Of a stretch of 43,125 bases of DNA, positions 34,488-43,125 are shown piece after piece. The position numbers and the translations under genes are program-made. How positions within the stretch are numbered: position 1 is the stretch's first letter; each line of letters opens with the position of its first letter. The stretch is taken from positions 14,777 to 57,901 of the forward strand of contig DAOSUS010000015.1 in NCBI GenBank assembly GCA_035378955.1, in the 5' to 3' direction. Origin of the DNA: Candidatus Hydrogenedens sp. (GTDB lineage: Bacteria; Hydrogenedentota; Hydrogenedentia; Hydrogenedentales; Hydrogenedentaceae). Below the pieces are notes generated by a model. That model was not told the DNA's origin and did no database searches. It saw only the letters and a program-made list of their open reading frames with translations.

Positions 34488-35375
34488 CTACCTTCTGTTT
34501 CTAAAATGATCGCGTGCTGATGTATTAGGGGTGGCTCCTTTTGTCTTATTACTATCCATCTTAAATAGGGAACCTACATCTCGGAAATGATTAGGGTCAT
34601 CCATAGGTTGCACGGTTCCTACTGTTGTAGGCAAAACAATTACAAGGTCTATATCCCCTTCCCCATTCGCAGATGCATTGCTAACTTCTCCATATTCATT
34701 AAATAGGTTTGCAATAATATGCACAGCCCATGGCATTTGTTGGATTGATTGTGAATCCCACTCCTCTACCCAATCCTGTTTAATGGGGTCATAATAATAA
34801 ATATCTAAAGAAGCGAGGGGAACTTTTATAACATTTACAGGTAAAGAATTCCTATCATTCGAAAAACTCCCTGAATCTTCATCCAGGACAAGTGGCGATT
34901 CTGTAATAGTCAAGAATTGTGGAGCATTGTTTGAAATACCATATATATCTGTAGCAAAACCTGACAAACCTTCAGGTTGAGATGTATCCTCGAAAGAATA
35001 GGTAACTACTCTGCGGATTCCCGGTAAAGCCGTCGGTCCTGGCATCGGTAATGAAGTGCAAAAACGGATAGAATCCGCAGGTCCATATTGTCCTGACTCA
35101 TTTTGTCCTATAAATTGATAGCCCGAAGCAGAAAAAGAAGAGTCGATATATAGGGCATTAAAAGAATTTAAAAAATGATTTACTAAGAATCGTTGTATCC
35201 TCATTTTTTCCGCAGATAGCCGTGCCAAATCTGTTCCTTTTGAGATAGAATCCAATCCTAAATAAACGATAATTACAATAATGGACATTATGGTAAAAGC
35301 AATCAGTAATTCCAGAAGCGTAAAGCCACGGGTTTTTATACGAAAAGGATATTTATTTTCTTTTATAATCCGCAT
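34488..35375 (-). CDS. gspJ: GspJ-like minor pseudopilin
   Basis: A 295-residue minor pseudopilin with leader MRIIKENKYPFRIKTRG|FTLLELLIAFTIMS and Glu at mature position 5. The first helix runs on into YLGLDSISKGTDLARLSAEK, followed by a beta-rich domain, the usual GspJ arrangement. A segment around DIYYYDPIKQDWVEEWDSQ matches the GspJ pattern 'F.YYD..G.W...W', and is followed by LPWAV-type IKV sequence (QQMPWAVHIIAN). It lies 3 bases after gspI and 8 bases before gspK. Length is somewhat greater than the classical family (about 200). In characterised systems GspJ joins GspI and GspK at the tip. Confidence 0.83.
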   Translation of the reverse strand: MRIIKENKYPFRIKTRGFTLLELLIAFTIMSIIVIIVYLGLDSISKGTDLARLSAEKMRIQRFLVNHFLNSFNALYIDSSFSASGYQFIGQNESGQYGPADSIRFCTSLPMPGPTALPGIRRVVTYSFEDTSQPEGLSGFATDIYGISNNAPQFLTITESPLVLDEDSGSFSNDRNSLPVNVIKVPLASLDIYYYDPIKQDWVEEWDSQSIQQMPWAVHIIANLFNEYGEVSNASANGEGDIDLVIVLPTTVGTVQPMDDPNHFRDVGSLFKMDSNKTKGATPNTSARDHFRNRR

Positions 35376-35378
35376 AAA

Positions 35379-35897
35379 TTAATTTCCAAATAGGGAATTC
35401 CTTCTTGCTGAGAAGCCACTGGCAGGGGCTTTCATTGTGTTTGTATTTCTCCGTTGATTGCTTTGAGTTCTACCACCGGTTAAATCGTTTGTCTGATTTT
35501 CCACACTCAGGTCATAATATAAAAAAGTCAAATTTTTGCTTTCATTCTCCGGCGTATATAAAGTTACATTTACAGTATATAACGGGATAGATGGGTCAGA
35601 ACCTATTGCGGTTGCGGAATAACTCCATGAATAACCTTCATAACTTGTGCCAAAATCTCCACTTCCTTCCAGTGTCCCAGTTAGAACTCCTACTTCTGCA
35701 CGGGAACAAGCCGCATAAATTAATTGATTTTCATCTGTCTGAGTTATGGTAACCTGGTGAAGTTTCATTGCATTAAAGTGAACATTAAACAGGATAAAAG
35801 CAGAACCTCCCAATATGGCTAACGCCGTTAAAATCTCCATCAGTGTAAAACCGACTTTTCTTTTTTTATTTCTTATAGCAGATAAGTATATTTTCAT
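35379..35897 (-). CDS. gspI: GspI-like minor pseudopilin
   Basis: A 172-residue minor pseudopilin. The leader is MKIYLSAIRNKKRKVG|FTLMEILTALAILGG, with Glu at mature position 5 and the LTALAILGGSAF helix typical of GspI/PilV. I chose the ATG at 35897: it forms an ATGA overlap with the gspH stop and is preceded by GGAAGGAG, whereas the upstream ATG at 35942 would give an implausible leader. The globular region contains SYEGYSWSYSA and LYTVNVTLYTPEN, resembling the GspI pattern of an aromatic-rich strand followed by a final beta strand. GspI nucleates the GspI-J-K tip complex in characterised systems. The C-terminus is Asn/Arg/Thr-rich. Confidence 0.83.
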   Translation of the reverse strand: MKIYLSAIRNKKRKVGFTLMEILTALAILGGSAFILFNVHFNAMKLHQVTITQTDENQLIYAACSRAEVGVLTGTLEGSGDFGTSYEGYSWSYSATAIGSDPSIPLYTVNVTLYTPENESKNLTFLYYDLSVENQTNDLTGGRTQSNQRRNTNTMKAPASGFSARRNSLFGN

Positions 35898-36712
35898 TGG
35901 GCTCCTTCCAGCACATAAGCACCTGCGGATACAGGGTCCCATACAACGGTATAATAATCATTGTTTGCGTTTCTCACATAAAAACCGATGGATTCTGTTA
36001 ATCCGAGAGGTGTTACAGGTATTTCTACAAGACCTCTGGAAAACTTATTTCCACCGATAAAAACGCTTTCAATAACTACATTTTCAGACAAACGAACGGG
36101 TGATAGCCCCGGTTCATTGACTTCTTCTATCACAGGCTCTACATTAAATAAATCCACATTATTTTTTTTATCAAAAAGAGGTCCTATTTCATCCATCAGA
36201 CTATCTTCATGTTTTACATTTTTTGCCTGTTCTATTAATTTCCTTTTTGCCAATTTTTCAAATCGTTCATTAATCTGTCGGTTCATGGCTTCTGCATCAA
36301 AACCTCCTGGAGTAGGAGTATTTTTAGTAGCCGTGTTAGTACTTGCTCCTGCTGCAGAACCCATAAAAAGTTCAGCCATTTGTTCTGGGGATAGTCCCTG
36401 TTCTTTCATACTTTCAAACAGACCTAATTGGTCGGGTTCTCCCTCCGTTGCCTCAGGATAAGTAACTTTCAAACAATAATACCTTTGTTGGTCTAAATCA
36501 ATTTCGACATAGAATTCATCTCCAAATAAAGCAGATGTTGACATTACGGCTCTACCGAAATAAGCCAATCGTCTTGCTTCGTTTTCTAACTCTGAAGATA
36601 AGGCAAGGGGAAGTAAATAGGGAACGGCAATAGTAGCCATCAAGCCAATAATAAAAATAACAATTCCCAGTTCAAGTAATGTAAAGCCATCTTTTCCCCG
36701 TAAAATAATCAT
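35894..36712 (-). CDS. gspH: GspH-like minor pseudopilin
   Basis: A 272-residue protein with a very short type IV prepilin leader, MIILRGKDG|FTLLELGIVIFI, and Glu at mature position 5. The hydrophobic helix continues to about residue 30, followed by SSELENEARRLAYFGRAVM, which resembles the early helix of GspH/FimT. The rest is beta-rich, with an Ala/Thr/Pro-rich linker near residues 117-135 and a C-terminal segment containing TPLGLTESIGFYV. It is longer than classical GspH (about 170-190 residues). Position between gspG and gspI supports the assignment. The stop overlaps the gspI start as ATGA, indicating translational coupling within the tip complex genes. Confidence 0.82.
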   Translation of the reverse strand: MIILRGKDGFTLLELGIVIFIIGLMATIAVPYLLPLALSSELENEARRLAYFGRAVMSTSALFGDEFYVEIDLDQQRYYCLKVTYPEATEGEPDQLGLFESMKEQGLSPEQMAELFMGSAAGASTNTATKNTPTPGGFDAEAMNRQINERFEKLAKRKLIEQAKNVKHEDSLMDEIGPLFDKKNNVDLFNVEPVIEEVNEPGLSPVRLSENVVIESVFIGGNKFSRGLVEIPVTPLGLTESIGFYVRNANNDYYTVVWDPVSAGAYVLEGAQ

Positions 36713-36758
36713 AATTTTTAAATTTTATACCTCATACAAAAGAATAATGTCTTGCAGA

Positions 36759-37154
36759 TTAGTCTTCACTGGAAATATCTGCATTTGCTCCACTACCTCC
36801 GGGGCTCCCATCACCGCCATACGACATAATCTTAAAGGAGGAATTCCCTTCTTTTTGATAGACATACGCGTTACCCCACGGGTCTAACGGGACTTTGGGC
36901 GGGTCAAGAAATGGAGCGATTTCTTCTAAAGTGTTCGGCAAACGCTTGTTTTTTATCCGATACATCTGGACAGCCGTCTTCATATTACTGATTTCTGCCT
37001 TTGCTTTTGCTTGATCGGCATCATCCAGAGCACCAAAAACATAAATACCGACAGTCGTAGCAAGAATGGCGATAATGGCAATAACTACCATTAACTCTAC
37101 AAGCGTAAAACCCAATAAATTTTTTTCCTTTTTCTTTGTTTTTTCTTGTGTCAT
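36759..37154 (-). CDS. gspG: GspG, major pseudopilin of the type II system
   Basis: A 131-residue major pseudopilin. The prepilin peptidase site is G|FTLVELMVVIAI, with the conserved Glu at mature position 5. The globular part carries the GspG hallmarks VPLDPWGNAYVY and a C-terminal acidic loop (YGGDGSPGGSGANADISSED) that corresponds to the calcium-binding loop of GspG. I start it at 37154 because GGAGG lies eight bases upstream. An ATG six codons earlier (37172) would overlap gspF and has no good ribosome-binding site. Length is normal for GspG, unlike its 285-residue counterpart at 23887-24744. It is the filament-forming subunit of this operon and should be made in the largest amount. Confidence 0.93.
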   Translation of the reverse strand: MTQEKTKKKEKNLLGFTLVELMVVIAIIAILATTVGIYVFGALDDADQAKAKAEISNMKTAVQMYRIKNKRLPNTLEEIAPFLDPPKVPLDPWGNAYVYQKEGNSSFKIMSYGGDGSPGGSGANADISSED

Positions 37155-37158
37155 GTTT

Positions 37159-38400
37159 TCATCCTCCGACATGTGTACTCATCTTTAATATAGGTAATAA
37201 AATCGCCAGAACCAAAAATCCGACGAAAATACCCATTACTACTATTATAACGGGTTCTATCAGTCCAACGATAGCATCAACAGTCAAACGGACATCTTCA
37301 TCATAGGTATCTGCTATCTGAATTAACATATTTTCTAATTCACCACTTCGTTGTCCTAATTCAACCATATGAATCATCATAGGTGGAAATATTCCCGAAT
37401 CTTTCATAGGTTGAGCTAAATCTCTACCCCTACGGACACCGGCTTTTATATCATCCAGATGCATTTGAATAAACCGATTATCCATGATACTGTATACGAC
37501 ATCAAGAGCCGGAAGCATGGTTAAACCACTTTGAAGCATGGTTCCCAATGTTCGTGAGAATCTCGCACATAGTAATTTTTGGAGTAAAGTACCGTAGAGC
37601 GGAATTTTAAATTTCCATCGGTCCCACTTTTTTCTTCCTTCTTCACGGCTAATCCATATCCGCCATAATATTATTAACAAAAATAAAAAGCCCACAAAGA
37701 ATATGCCATATCTTCCTAAAAAAGAACTTACTCCTATAAGCACATCTGTAATAAAAGGAAGTTCGGATTGTTGTTTTTTAAAAATAGTCGTGATACGAGG
37801 CACGATAACAGTCATCATAAATGTAATAACGGAAATAGCAAAAACTGTCATAAAGGCAGGATAAGCGATTGAAGATAAAATCTGGGCTTTTATTTTTGCT
37901 TGTCGGTCTAAAACATCTGCCAGACGGTTTAAAACTTGTTCTAATGTTCCACTGGCTTCTCCTGCACGAACCATATTTACATATAGCGAACTAAAAATAC
38001 GGGGATGTTCAGACAGGGCATCAGCAAGATTTTTCCCTGCATTCACTTTATCGCGAACATCCAATATCGCCGTTTTTAATCGCTGCCGTGAGGTTTGAGT
38101 TATTAATGCATTCAGGGCCTCTACCAGGGGCATACCTGCACGGAGTAATACTGCAAACTGTCGAGTCATCAAGGCTACATCTCTTGTAGAAACGCCTCCA
38201 CCAAATGGGAAAAAACGCGATTTCCCTTTTCCCTCTCCCTCTTTTAAACTACTGCCATCTGTGGCTTCTTTTAATTCTGTGGGATAAAGGTCTAACTCCC
38301 GCAATTTCATTCGTGCCAATGCAGGAGAATCCGCATCTATCACTCCACGCGTCGGTTTTCCACTACCTTTTATTAATGCTTTATATTGATAAACAGGCAT
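37159..38400 (-). CDS. gspF: GspF, type II secretion inner-membrane platform protein
   Basis: A 413-residue polytopic inner-membrane protein of the GspF/PilC family, the platform that couples the GspE ATPase to pseudopilin insertion. Two repeated T2SSF domains are visible: about residues 73-200, beginning RDVALMTRQFAVLLRAGMPL, and about 275-402, beginning LLCARFSRTLGTMLQSG. The paired signatures YVNMVRAGEASGTLE and MIHMVELGQRSGELENML mark equivalent positions in the two halves. Hydrophobic spans lie at about 181-203, 231-250 and 383-405. Length is typical of the family. It lies 44 bases after gspE and 4 bases before the chosen start of gspG. Confidence 0.95.
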   Translation of the reverse strand: MPVYQYKALIKGSGKPTRGVIDADSPALARMKLRELDLYPTELKEATDGSSLKEGEGKGKSRFFPFGGGVSTRDVALMTRQFAVLLRAGMPLVEALNALITQTSRQRLKTAILDVRDKVNAGKNLADALSEHPRIFSSLYVNMVRAGEASGTLEQVLNRLADVLDRQAKIKAQILSSIAYPAFMTVFAISVITFMMTVIVPRITTIFKKQQSELPFITDVLIGVSSFLGRYGIFFVGFLFLLIILWRIWISREEGRKKWDRWKFKIPLYGTLLQKLLCARFSRTLGTMLQSGLTMLPALDVVYSIMDNRFIQMHLDDIKAGVRRGRDLAQPMKDSGIFPPMMIHMVELGQRSGELENMLIQIADTYDEDVRLTVDAIVGLIEPVIIVVMGIFVGFLVLAILLPILKMSTHVGG

Positions 38401-38444
38401 ATCTTCTCAAGTATTCTAAAGAGTGTTTTTCATCTTGTTTTATT

Positions 38445-40184
38445 TTAATAAGTTTCTTCAAATACATCGTCTCGGGTTACCCGAAGAACCTCTTCTAATG
38501 TTGTTACTCCTCTCAACATTTTTTCGGCTCCATCTTCGCGGAGAGTACGCATTCCTTCTTTATGTGCTTCACGTTTAATTACATTTGAGTCGGCTCCTTC
38601 AAGAACTAATTCTTGTATTCTGGGACTCATCATTAACAATTCAAATATCCCCGTTCTGCCATAATAGCCCCGCTCCATACATTTTTGACATCCTTTACCT
38701 CTCCATAAAGTTTCTGCTCTGGGGTCAGGTTTTTTAATACCTAATTCTTCTAATGGATTTCGGTCAGGTTTATATGGTTGTTTACATTGACTACAAATTT
38801 TACGCACCAATCGCTGGGCTTGTATAGCGATACAGGATGAGGTAACAAGAAAAGGTTCAATTCCCATGTTCGTAAGTCGGGTAATAGCACCGGCACTATC
38901 ATTGGTATGTAATGTAGCAAAAACGAGGTGCCCTGTTAAAGATGCCTGGACGGCCATTTCTGCTGTTTCCAAATCCCGAATTTCACCTACAAGAATAATG
39001 TCGGGGTCCTGTCTCAAAATACTTCTCAAACCCGCTGCAAAGGTTAGTCCAATTTTAGGACGAACCTGTATCTGTCCAATTCCCGCAATTAGATATTCGA
39101 TGGGGTCTTCTAAGGTAATAATATTCTTATCCGGTGAATTTACTCTTTGTAAAGAAGCATACAAGGTTGTAGATTTTCCCGACCCGGTAGGTCCTGTAAC
39201 CAGAATAATACCATGAGAAACGGTAATAATACGGTCAAACATCTTGTGGTCGTGTTCGTCCATTCCCAAATCTTCCAGACTGAAAAGGAAATTACCTTTT
39301 TCGAGGATACGTAAAACTACGCGTTCTCCAAAAGCCGTCGGTAGTATGGATACACGAATATCAATTTCTTTTCCACTTAACTTAATCTTAATACGGCCAT
39401 CCTGCGGTAAACGATGTTCTGCAATATTGAGATTGGACATAATCTTAATACGGGAAATCACGGCTGCCTGCTGGGACTTCGGTATTGTAAATTTCTCATA
39501 TAAAACGCCATCAATACGATAGCGGACACGGACTTCACGCTCAAATGGCTCGATATGAATATCGGAAGCCCTTTCTTTGACGGCTCCTGTTATTAACAAA
39601 TTGATAAGTTTAATAATAGGGGCTTCATTAGCAAGGTCCAGCAGGTCTTTTTCCGTTTCTGTTCCATCTAAGGTGTGGATTGTCGTTGCTCCGTCTTCCT
39701 CCGCCATTGCTATAGTATCTATCATTTCAGCCGTGTTTTGCGTTTGACTATCGAAATAAGAATCTACAATCTTTTGTATATCTGACTTGCGACATAAAAC
39801 AGGCTGAACAGGTCCCCCTAAAAGCACCCGTAGGTCATCCAGAGGTAGAAGATTTATAGGGTCATTTAAGGCAACTAAATAACCGGCTCCATTTTGCTTA
39901 AACGGAACCATAAAATATTCACGAATGAAATTTATCGGGACTTTCGTAATCAAGTTCATATCTACTTGTTGCGAAAGGTCTGATTCTATCGGAATTCCAA
40001 ATTGTTCGCTTAACGCTTCCAGAACATGCTCTTCTTCTACAAACCCAAGGTCAAGCAAAATCTCACCCAACCGTCGCGGTTTAATCTTCTGGAGTTCTAA
40101 AGCCTCCTTTATCTGCTCCGGATGGACATATCCTTTTTGGAGTAATATTTCTCCAAACTGCATTTCAGCGAGTAGTTTATCCAT
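38445..40184 (-). CDS. gspE: GspE, type II secretion ATPase
   Basis: A 579-residue cytoplasmic hexameric ATPase that powers pseudopilus assembly. Residues 1-145 form the N-terminal T2SSE domain that docks on GspL. The ATPase core has Walker A GPTGSGKST (331-339), the Asp box ITLEDPIEY (356-364), Walker B DPDIILVGEIRD (393-404) and the His box TGHLVFATLHTND (417-429). Arginine-rich RASDIH and RLPQDGRI segments are intact. Four cysteines (464, 467, 499, 502) form the CxxC...CxxC zinc module typical of GspE/PilB. The start overlaps the gspD stop by one base, so translation is probably coupled. It belongs to the same operon as gspD and gspF and differs clearly from the two other extension ATPases further downstream. 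All catalytic motifs look functional. Confidence 0.95.
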   Translation of the reverse strand: MDKLLAEMQFGEILLQKGYVHPEQIKEALELQKIKPRRLGEILLDLGFVEEEHVLEALSEQFGIPIESDLSQQVDMNLITKVPINFIREYFMVPFKQNGAGYLVALNDPINLLPLDDLRVLLGGPVQPVLCRKSDIQKIVDSYFDSQTQNTAEMIDTIAMAEEDGATTIHTLDGTETEKDLLDLANEAPIIKLINLLITGAVKERASDIHIEPFEREVRVRYRIDGVLYEKFTIPKSQQAAVISRIKIMSNLNIAEHRLPQDGRIKIKLSGKEIDIRVSILPTAFGERVVLRILEKGNFLFSLEDLGMDEHDHKMFDRIITVSHGIILVTGPTGSGKSTTLYASLQRVNSPDKNIITLEDPIEYLIAGIGQIQVRPKIGLTFAAGLRSILRQDPDIILVGEIRDLETAEMAVQASLTGHLVFATLHTNDSAGAITRLTNMGIEPFLVTSSCIAIQAQRLVRKICSQCKQPYKPDRNPLEELGIKKPDPRAETLWRGKGCQKCMERGYYGRTGIFELLMMSPRIQELVLEGADSNVIKREAHKEGMRTLREDGAEKMLRGVTTLEEVLRVTRDDVFEETY

Positions 40185-42838
40185 TATTTTCTATAAATCG
40201 TCCCACGGTTAAATTCTTCTTGTTCTACCTGTCCTGTTAACGCTTCAGTCCTATCTAAAGTAGGACGATAATTTTTCCGCATATCTGCCTTTGCTTTGAC
40301 TTTCTTAAAGAAACCACCCTTAAACAATTCTTGTATATTAACATCCTGGTATTCTGTTACCTTATATTGTGTAACCCGTTCCATATCACTGGATTCTTTT
40401 ACAATATGAGGTGTCACTAAGACTACCATGTTGCGTTTTTCTCGTGATACCGATTTATTGCGGAACAAGAAACCTAATAAAGGAATATCGCCCATAATGG
40501 GAACTTGTGTTTTGTTGCGGTCTGCTGTATCTCTAATTAAACCGGCTAAAACTGCTGTTGAACCGTCTTTCACAAGGACTTGATTTTTAAATAAGGATTT
40601 GTTGGTTGTAGGACCTAAAATGTTTACATCTCCGACTGCTTGACTACCTCCCGCCACAGCTGATACTTCTATTTCAATTTTCATCAGGACATTATCGCCT
40701 TCACTGATTTGAGGGGTTACGGTCAATTTGATACCAACCTCATGTCGTTCTACACGCGTATAACCGCCCCATGTGCTTCCGATGACCTCACCCGTTGTTG
40801 TGCGTTGGGGACTTGCAGTGCTTGTAATGAAAGGCACTTCCTGACCTACGACTATAGACGCTTCCTCATTATCCACCGTAACCAAACTGGGTTGAGAAAG
40901 CACTTCCAAGTCAGAAATAGTCTCTATTGCCTGTAAAAGTAATGGAACGAAAGGAACTCGTAATCGTTGAGTTTTACTAATGGGAATAACAATGTCATCA
41001 TATATCCCTGTTGTAAGTCCTCCACCCGAGCCCAAACTTAACGCACCTAACATACGATTAAGTCGGCTTGGACTGGTAATTTTATTTGCCGCTTCTGCTG
41101 CCGGTTTTAAAGAATCTACAATTTTTTGTATATTAGAAGTACCTGTAACAGCAAACCCGGAATTTCCGCTAATACTTGCAGAGTCTACTTTGACTCCATA
41201 ATCATTATTTAATCGGACATCCATTACTACTGCATCCACAAGCACCTGTCTTTGCGGAACATCCAGGCGGGCAATAAACGCTTCTAACACTTTATAATCC
41301 TGCGGAGAAGCAACAATAAGCAGTGAATTGGTCTGGTCATATCTTGTAATCTGGACTCGCTGTTCAAATGGTTGAACTTCCCCCGGAGCTGAGGACATAG
41401 ACGGAGATACCATTGACCCACCCGCGCCCGGAACTGCCCCTCCCGGAGTTGCACTGGTTCCTGTGGGTCGTCTTGTTGAACCAGAACCACCTATAAGTGG
41501 TTGTAATGCCTGCTCTACTTTTTCTGCATCTGCATTGAGCAATTCATAAATATGCAGGTTATTTGCTTCATAAGGAGTTGGGCAATCCAAACGCTTTATC
41601 AAATCACGGACTTTTTCCATCATTCCTTCGGTTGCAACTACAATTAAGGCATTTAATCGCGTATCGGGAACCATACGAAGGACTTCTTGACGGGAACCTA
41701 TAATTTGCATAGCAGGAGCGCCAGGGACAGAACGTGTCGGTGGTCTAACTACAGGTTGAGGTGTCATAGGGGCTCCGGGAACCCGACCTCCAGCAGTTGT
41801 AGTTTTCGTTTCAGATAAAACCTGCTCAATCTGTTGGGCTAAGGCTTCCGCACGGGTATATTCGAGCATAAATATTTCCATTTCCGTTTCATTTCCGGAA
41901 ACATCTATTTCCTGCAAGAATGAAAATATACGCTTTAAACCATCTGCTGTATCTGTAATAATCAATGTATTCGTAGGCGCGTATGCAGAAATACGGCATG
42001 ACTTGGAACCCAATACTTGTAAAGCAGTAGAAACTTCGGAAGCATCCGCATACTTTAAGGTAATAATATGAGTGGCAAATTTATCATACCCTTCAGGCAG
42101 TTTTTCGGTCCCTTTAATTAATGGCGTTTTCTCTGAGGTAACAGCATCAGGGGTAGCAATGATTTTAACTAATTTTCCATCCAATGTCTCTACCATAGAA
42201 AAACCACGGGACGCCAATATAGATTCGAGAACTTGATACGCCATTTCAGGAGGTATTTTATCATGAGTTATAACAGTAACAGTTGTCGCTCCGATATTTG
42301 GGTCAACATCAAAGTTTCTCCCTGTTAATCGAGCAATTGCCGCAATAACATCATATAAAGGTGCATCATGAAAATCGAAAGAAATAGGTTCAGAAGGAGT
42401 TTCACCTGTTTTAGGTCCTGTTTCAGCTGCAATACCGATTGTGGTCTTTTCTGTCGTCCCCCCTGCAGATGGAGCTTTCCTGGGTCCCGGAGGAGCTGGG
42501 GGTTGATTCCCTCTTCTCATAGTAGGAAAAGAAGGTATAGGTGGTCTTGAAGAACTCGGAGGGGATACAGGTTCGGGCATTGTAACTGGAGGGCGAACTG
42601 CTTCCGGTGGAGATTGAGGAGGCATTTCTGGAACATTTTCTGGAACAGAAGGTGCATCCACAATATGCGGAATTTCTATATTGCCCGGTGGAGATTCTTG
42701 TGGAACTTGCTCCACATCCTGACCATAGCCCGAATATACAAACAGATTAAGAAACAACAAAAGGATAGTTATTCTTCTTCCGAAGAAAACAAAATGTCGT
42801 TTCTTGCAGTTTAATATAAACTTTGTTTGATTTTGCAA
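40184..42838 (-). CDS. gspD: GspD, type II secretion outer-membrane secretin
   Basis: An 884-residue secretin forming the outer-membrane channel of the type II system. A basic N-terminus with a hydrophobic segment (about residues 23-36) is a signal peptide. A Pro-rich linker of about 110 residues follows (41-150), then N0 (about 151-231), N1 (253-313), N2 (322-418) and N3 (425-527), with Gly/Pro-rich loops inside N2 (345-375) and N3 (450-490). The secretin barrel is about 530-812 and includes VPFITSTASP, the GPTTNKSLFKNQVLVKDG stretch and the VPIMGDIPLLGFLF signature. The reading frame starts with TTG (42836-42838), which has AGGAG seven bases upstream and is the only start giving an intact signal peptide. 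The stop overlaps the gspE start by one base (TAATG). The long Pro-rich linker before N0 is longer than in model GspDs and may span the periplasm or cell wall. Confidence 0.95.
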   Translation of the reverse strand: MQNQTKFILNCKKRHFVFFGRRITILLLFLNLFVYSGYGQDVEQVPQESPPGNIEIPHIVDAPSVPENVPEMPPQSPPEAVRPPVTMPEPVSPPSSSRPPIPSFPTMRRGNQPPAPPGPRKAPSAGGTTEKTTIGIAAETGPKTGETPSEPISFDFHDAPLYDVIAAIARLTGRNFDVDPNIGATTVTVITHDKIPPEMAYQVLESILASRGFSMVETLDGKLVKIIATPDAVTSEKTPLIKGTEKLPEGYDKFATHIITLKYADASEVSTALQVLGSKSCRISAYAPTNTLIITDTADGLKRIFSFLQEIDVSGNETEMEIFMLEYTRAEALAQQIEQVLSETKTTTAGGRVPGAPMTPQPVVRPPTRSVPGAPAMQIIGSRQEVLRMVPDTRLNALIVVATEGMMEKVRDLIKRLDCPTPYEANNLHIYELLNADAEKVEQALQPLIGGSGSTRRPTGTSATPGGAVPGAGGSMVSPSMSSAPGEVQPFEQRVQITRYDQTNSLLIVASPQDYKVLEAFIARLDVPQRQVLVDAVVMDVRLNNDYGVKVDSASISGNSGFAVTGTSNIQKIVDSLKPAAEAANKITSPSRLNRMLGALSLGSGGGLTTGIYDDIVIPISKTQRLRVPFVPLLLQAIETISDLEVLSQPSLVTVDNEEASIVVGQEVPFITSTASPQRTTTGEVIGSTWGGYTRVERHEVGIKLTVTPQISEGDNVLMKIEIEVSAVAGGSQAVGDVNILGPTTNKSLFKNQVLVKDGSTAVLAGLIRDTADRNKTQVPIMGDIPLLGFLFRNKSVSREKRNMVVLVTPHIVKESSDMERVTQYKVTEYQDVNIQELFKGGFFKKVKAKADMRKNYRPTLDRTEALTGQVEQEEFNRGTIYRK

Positions 42839-42882
42839 GTCTCAACTCCTAATATGAAAATGTTTATAGTTCATCTTTATAT

Positions 42883-43125
42883 CTAATCTTGTATTTTATA
42901 GATTATCTCCATAGGGTTTCCATTCCTAAGGATGGATACTTTAACAGATGGAAGTGTTACATCACTATATTTTTTAATCAAATCTACTATTTTTTCATCA
43001 CTATCAATTACATCATCATTTACCGCAGTAAGGACATCTCCTTCTTTAAATCCCAACTTTACGGCGATTGGGATTTCACTAATATTTTTTGCAGTAATAC
43101 CAATTACTTTTCCTTCTGCATCTTT
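42883..43125 (-). CDS. gspC: GspC-like protein, C-terminal PDZ domain (partial)
   Basis: The 3' end of a gene that enters from beyond the right edge; 80 codons plus a TAG stop are visible. The translated segment reads as a PDZ domain: a GKVIGITAKN strand, then KLGFKEGDVLTAVNDDVI, which matches the 'LGL-x-GDVL-x-x-VNG' core of GspC PDZ domains, and a final RNGNPMEIIYKI strand. In type II secretion, GspC is an inner-membrane protein whose periplasmic part links the platform to the GspD secretin and takes part in substrate selection. The next gene downstream is gspD, 44 bases away, as in classical gsp operons. The transmembrane and HR domains are outside the window, so the family call rests on the PDZ match and position. 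A PDZ protease fragment is the main alternative, but unlikely here. Confidence 0.8.
   Translation of the reverse strand, partial: KDAEGKVIGITAKNISEIPIAVKLGFKEGDVLTAVNDDVIDSDEKIVDLIKKYSDVTLPSVKVSILRNGNPMEIIYKIQD

Overview
The window is one minus-strand block of secretion and pilus assembly genes. No convincing gene lies on the plus strand, and I see no tRNA, rRNA, insertion sequence or CRISPR array. The DNA is AT-rich, genes are tightly packed with Shine-Dalgarno motifs and several ATGA overlaps, and the products (secretins, GspC/PilP-like periplasmic proteins, lipoprotein) require two membranes. The host is therefore a diderm bacterium. Giant secreted proteins with MopE-like Asp/Asn motifs, a lamin-tail domain, PEGA repeats and a FGE-sulfatase fold are common in deep-branching environmental lineages (for example PVC-type phyla or Hydrogenedentota), but I cannot assign a phylum from this sequence.

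In transcription order (right to left): (1) 43125-31123 is a nearly complete type II secretion operon in classical order, gspC (3' end only), D, E, F, G, H, I, J, K, L, M. (2) 30920-13017 is a second assembly locus: two PilB/GspE-type extension ATPases flanking a PilT-type retraction ATPase, a PilC/GspF platform protein, a large GspG-like major pseudopilin, and H-, I- and J-like minor pseudopilins, ending in a 2537-residue GspK-like protein. (3) 13013-7095 encodes a 1972-residue secreted beta-helix protein with five jelly-roll-like modules, translationally coupled to the giant pseudopilin. (4) 7014-5617 encodes a PEGA/FGE-fold lipoprotein. (5) 5362-1, behind a good sigma70-type promoter, is a PilM-N-O-P-Q-like set: a PilM-PilN fusion, PilO-like and PilP-like proteins, and the first 557 residues of a TPR/secretin-N-domain protein with a Met/Tyr/Gly repeat array that runs off the window.

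Read together, operon 1 is a self-sufficient type II secretion system, needing only a prepilin peptidase from elsewhere. Blocks 2 and 5 together supply a second machine: ATPases, platform and filament subunits from block 2, alignment complex and probable outer-membrane channel from block 5. Blocks 3 and 4 are candidate surface or cargo proteins of that second machine. The striking feature is that the filament subunits of the second machine are enlarged (285, 294, 139, 603 and 2537 residues) compared with operon 1 (131, 272, 172, 295 and 424). The tip-type subunit has become a giant with calcium-type motifs and a lamin-tail domain. I propose a giant-tipped pseudopilus/pilus with retraction capacity as the candidate new system; this is inference from gene content and needs experimental support.
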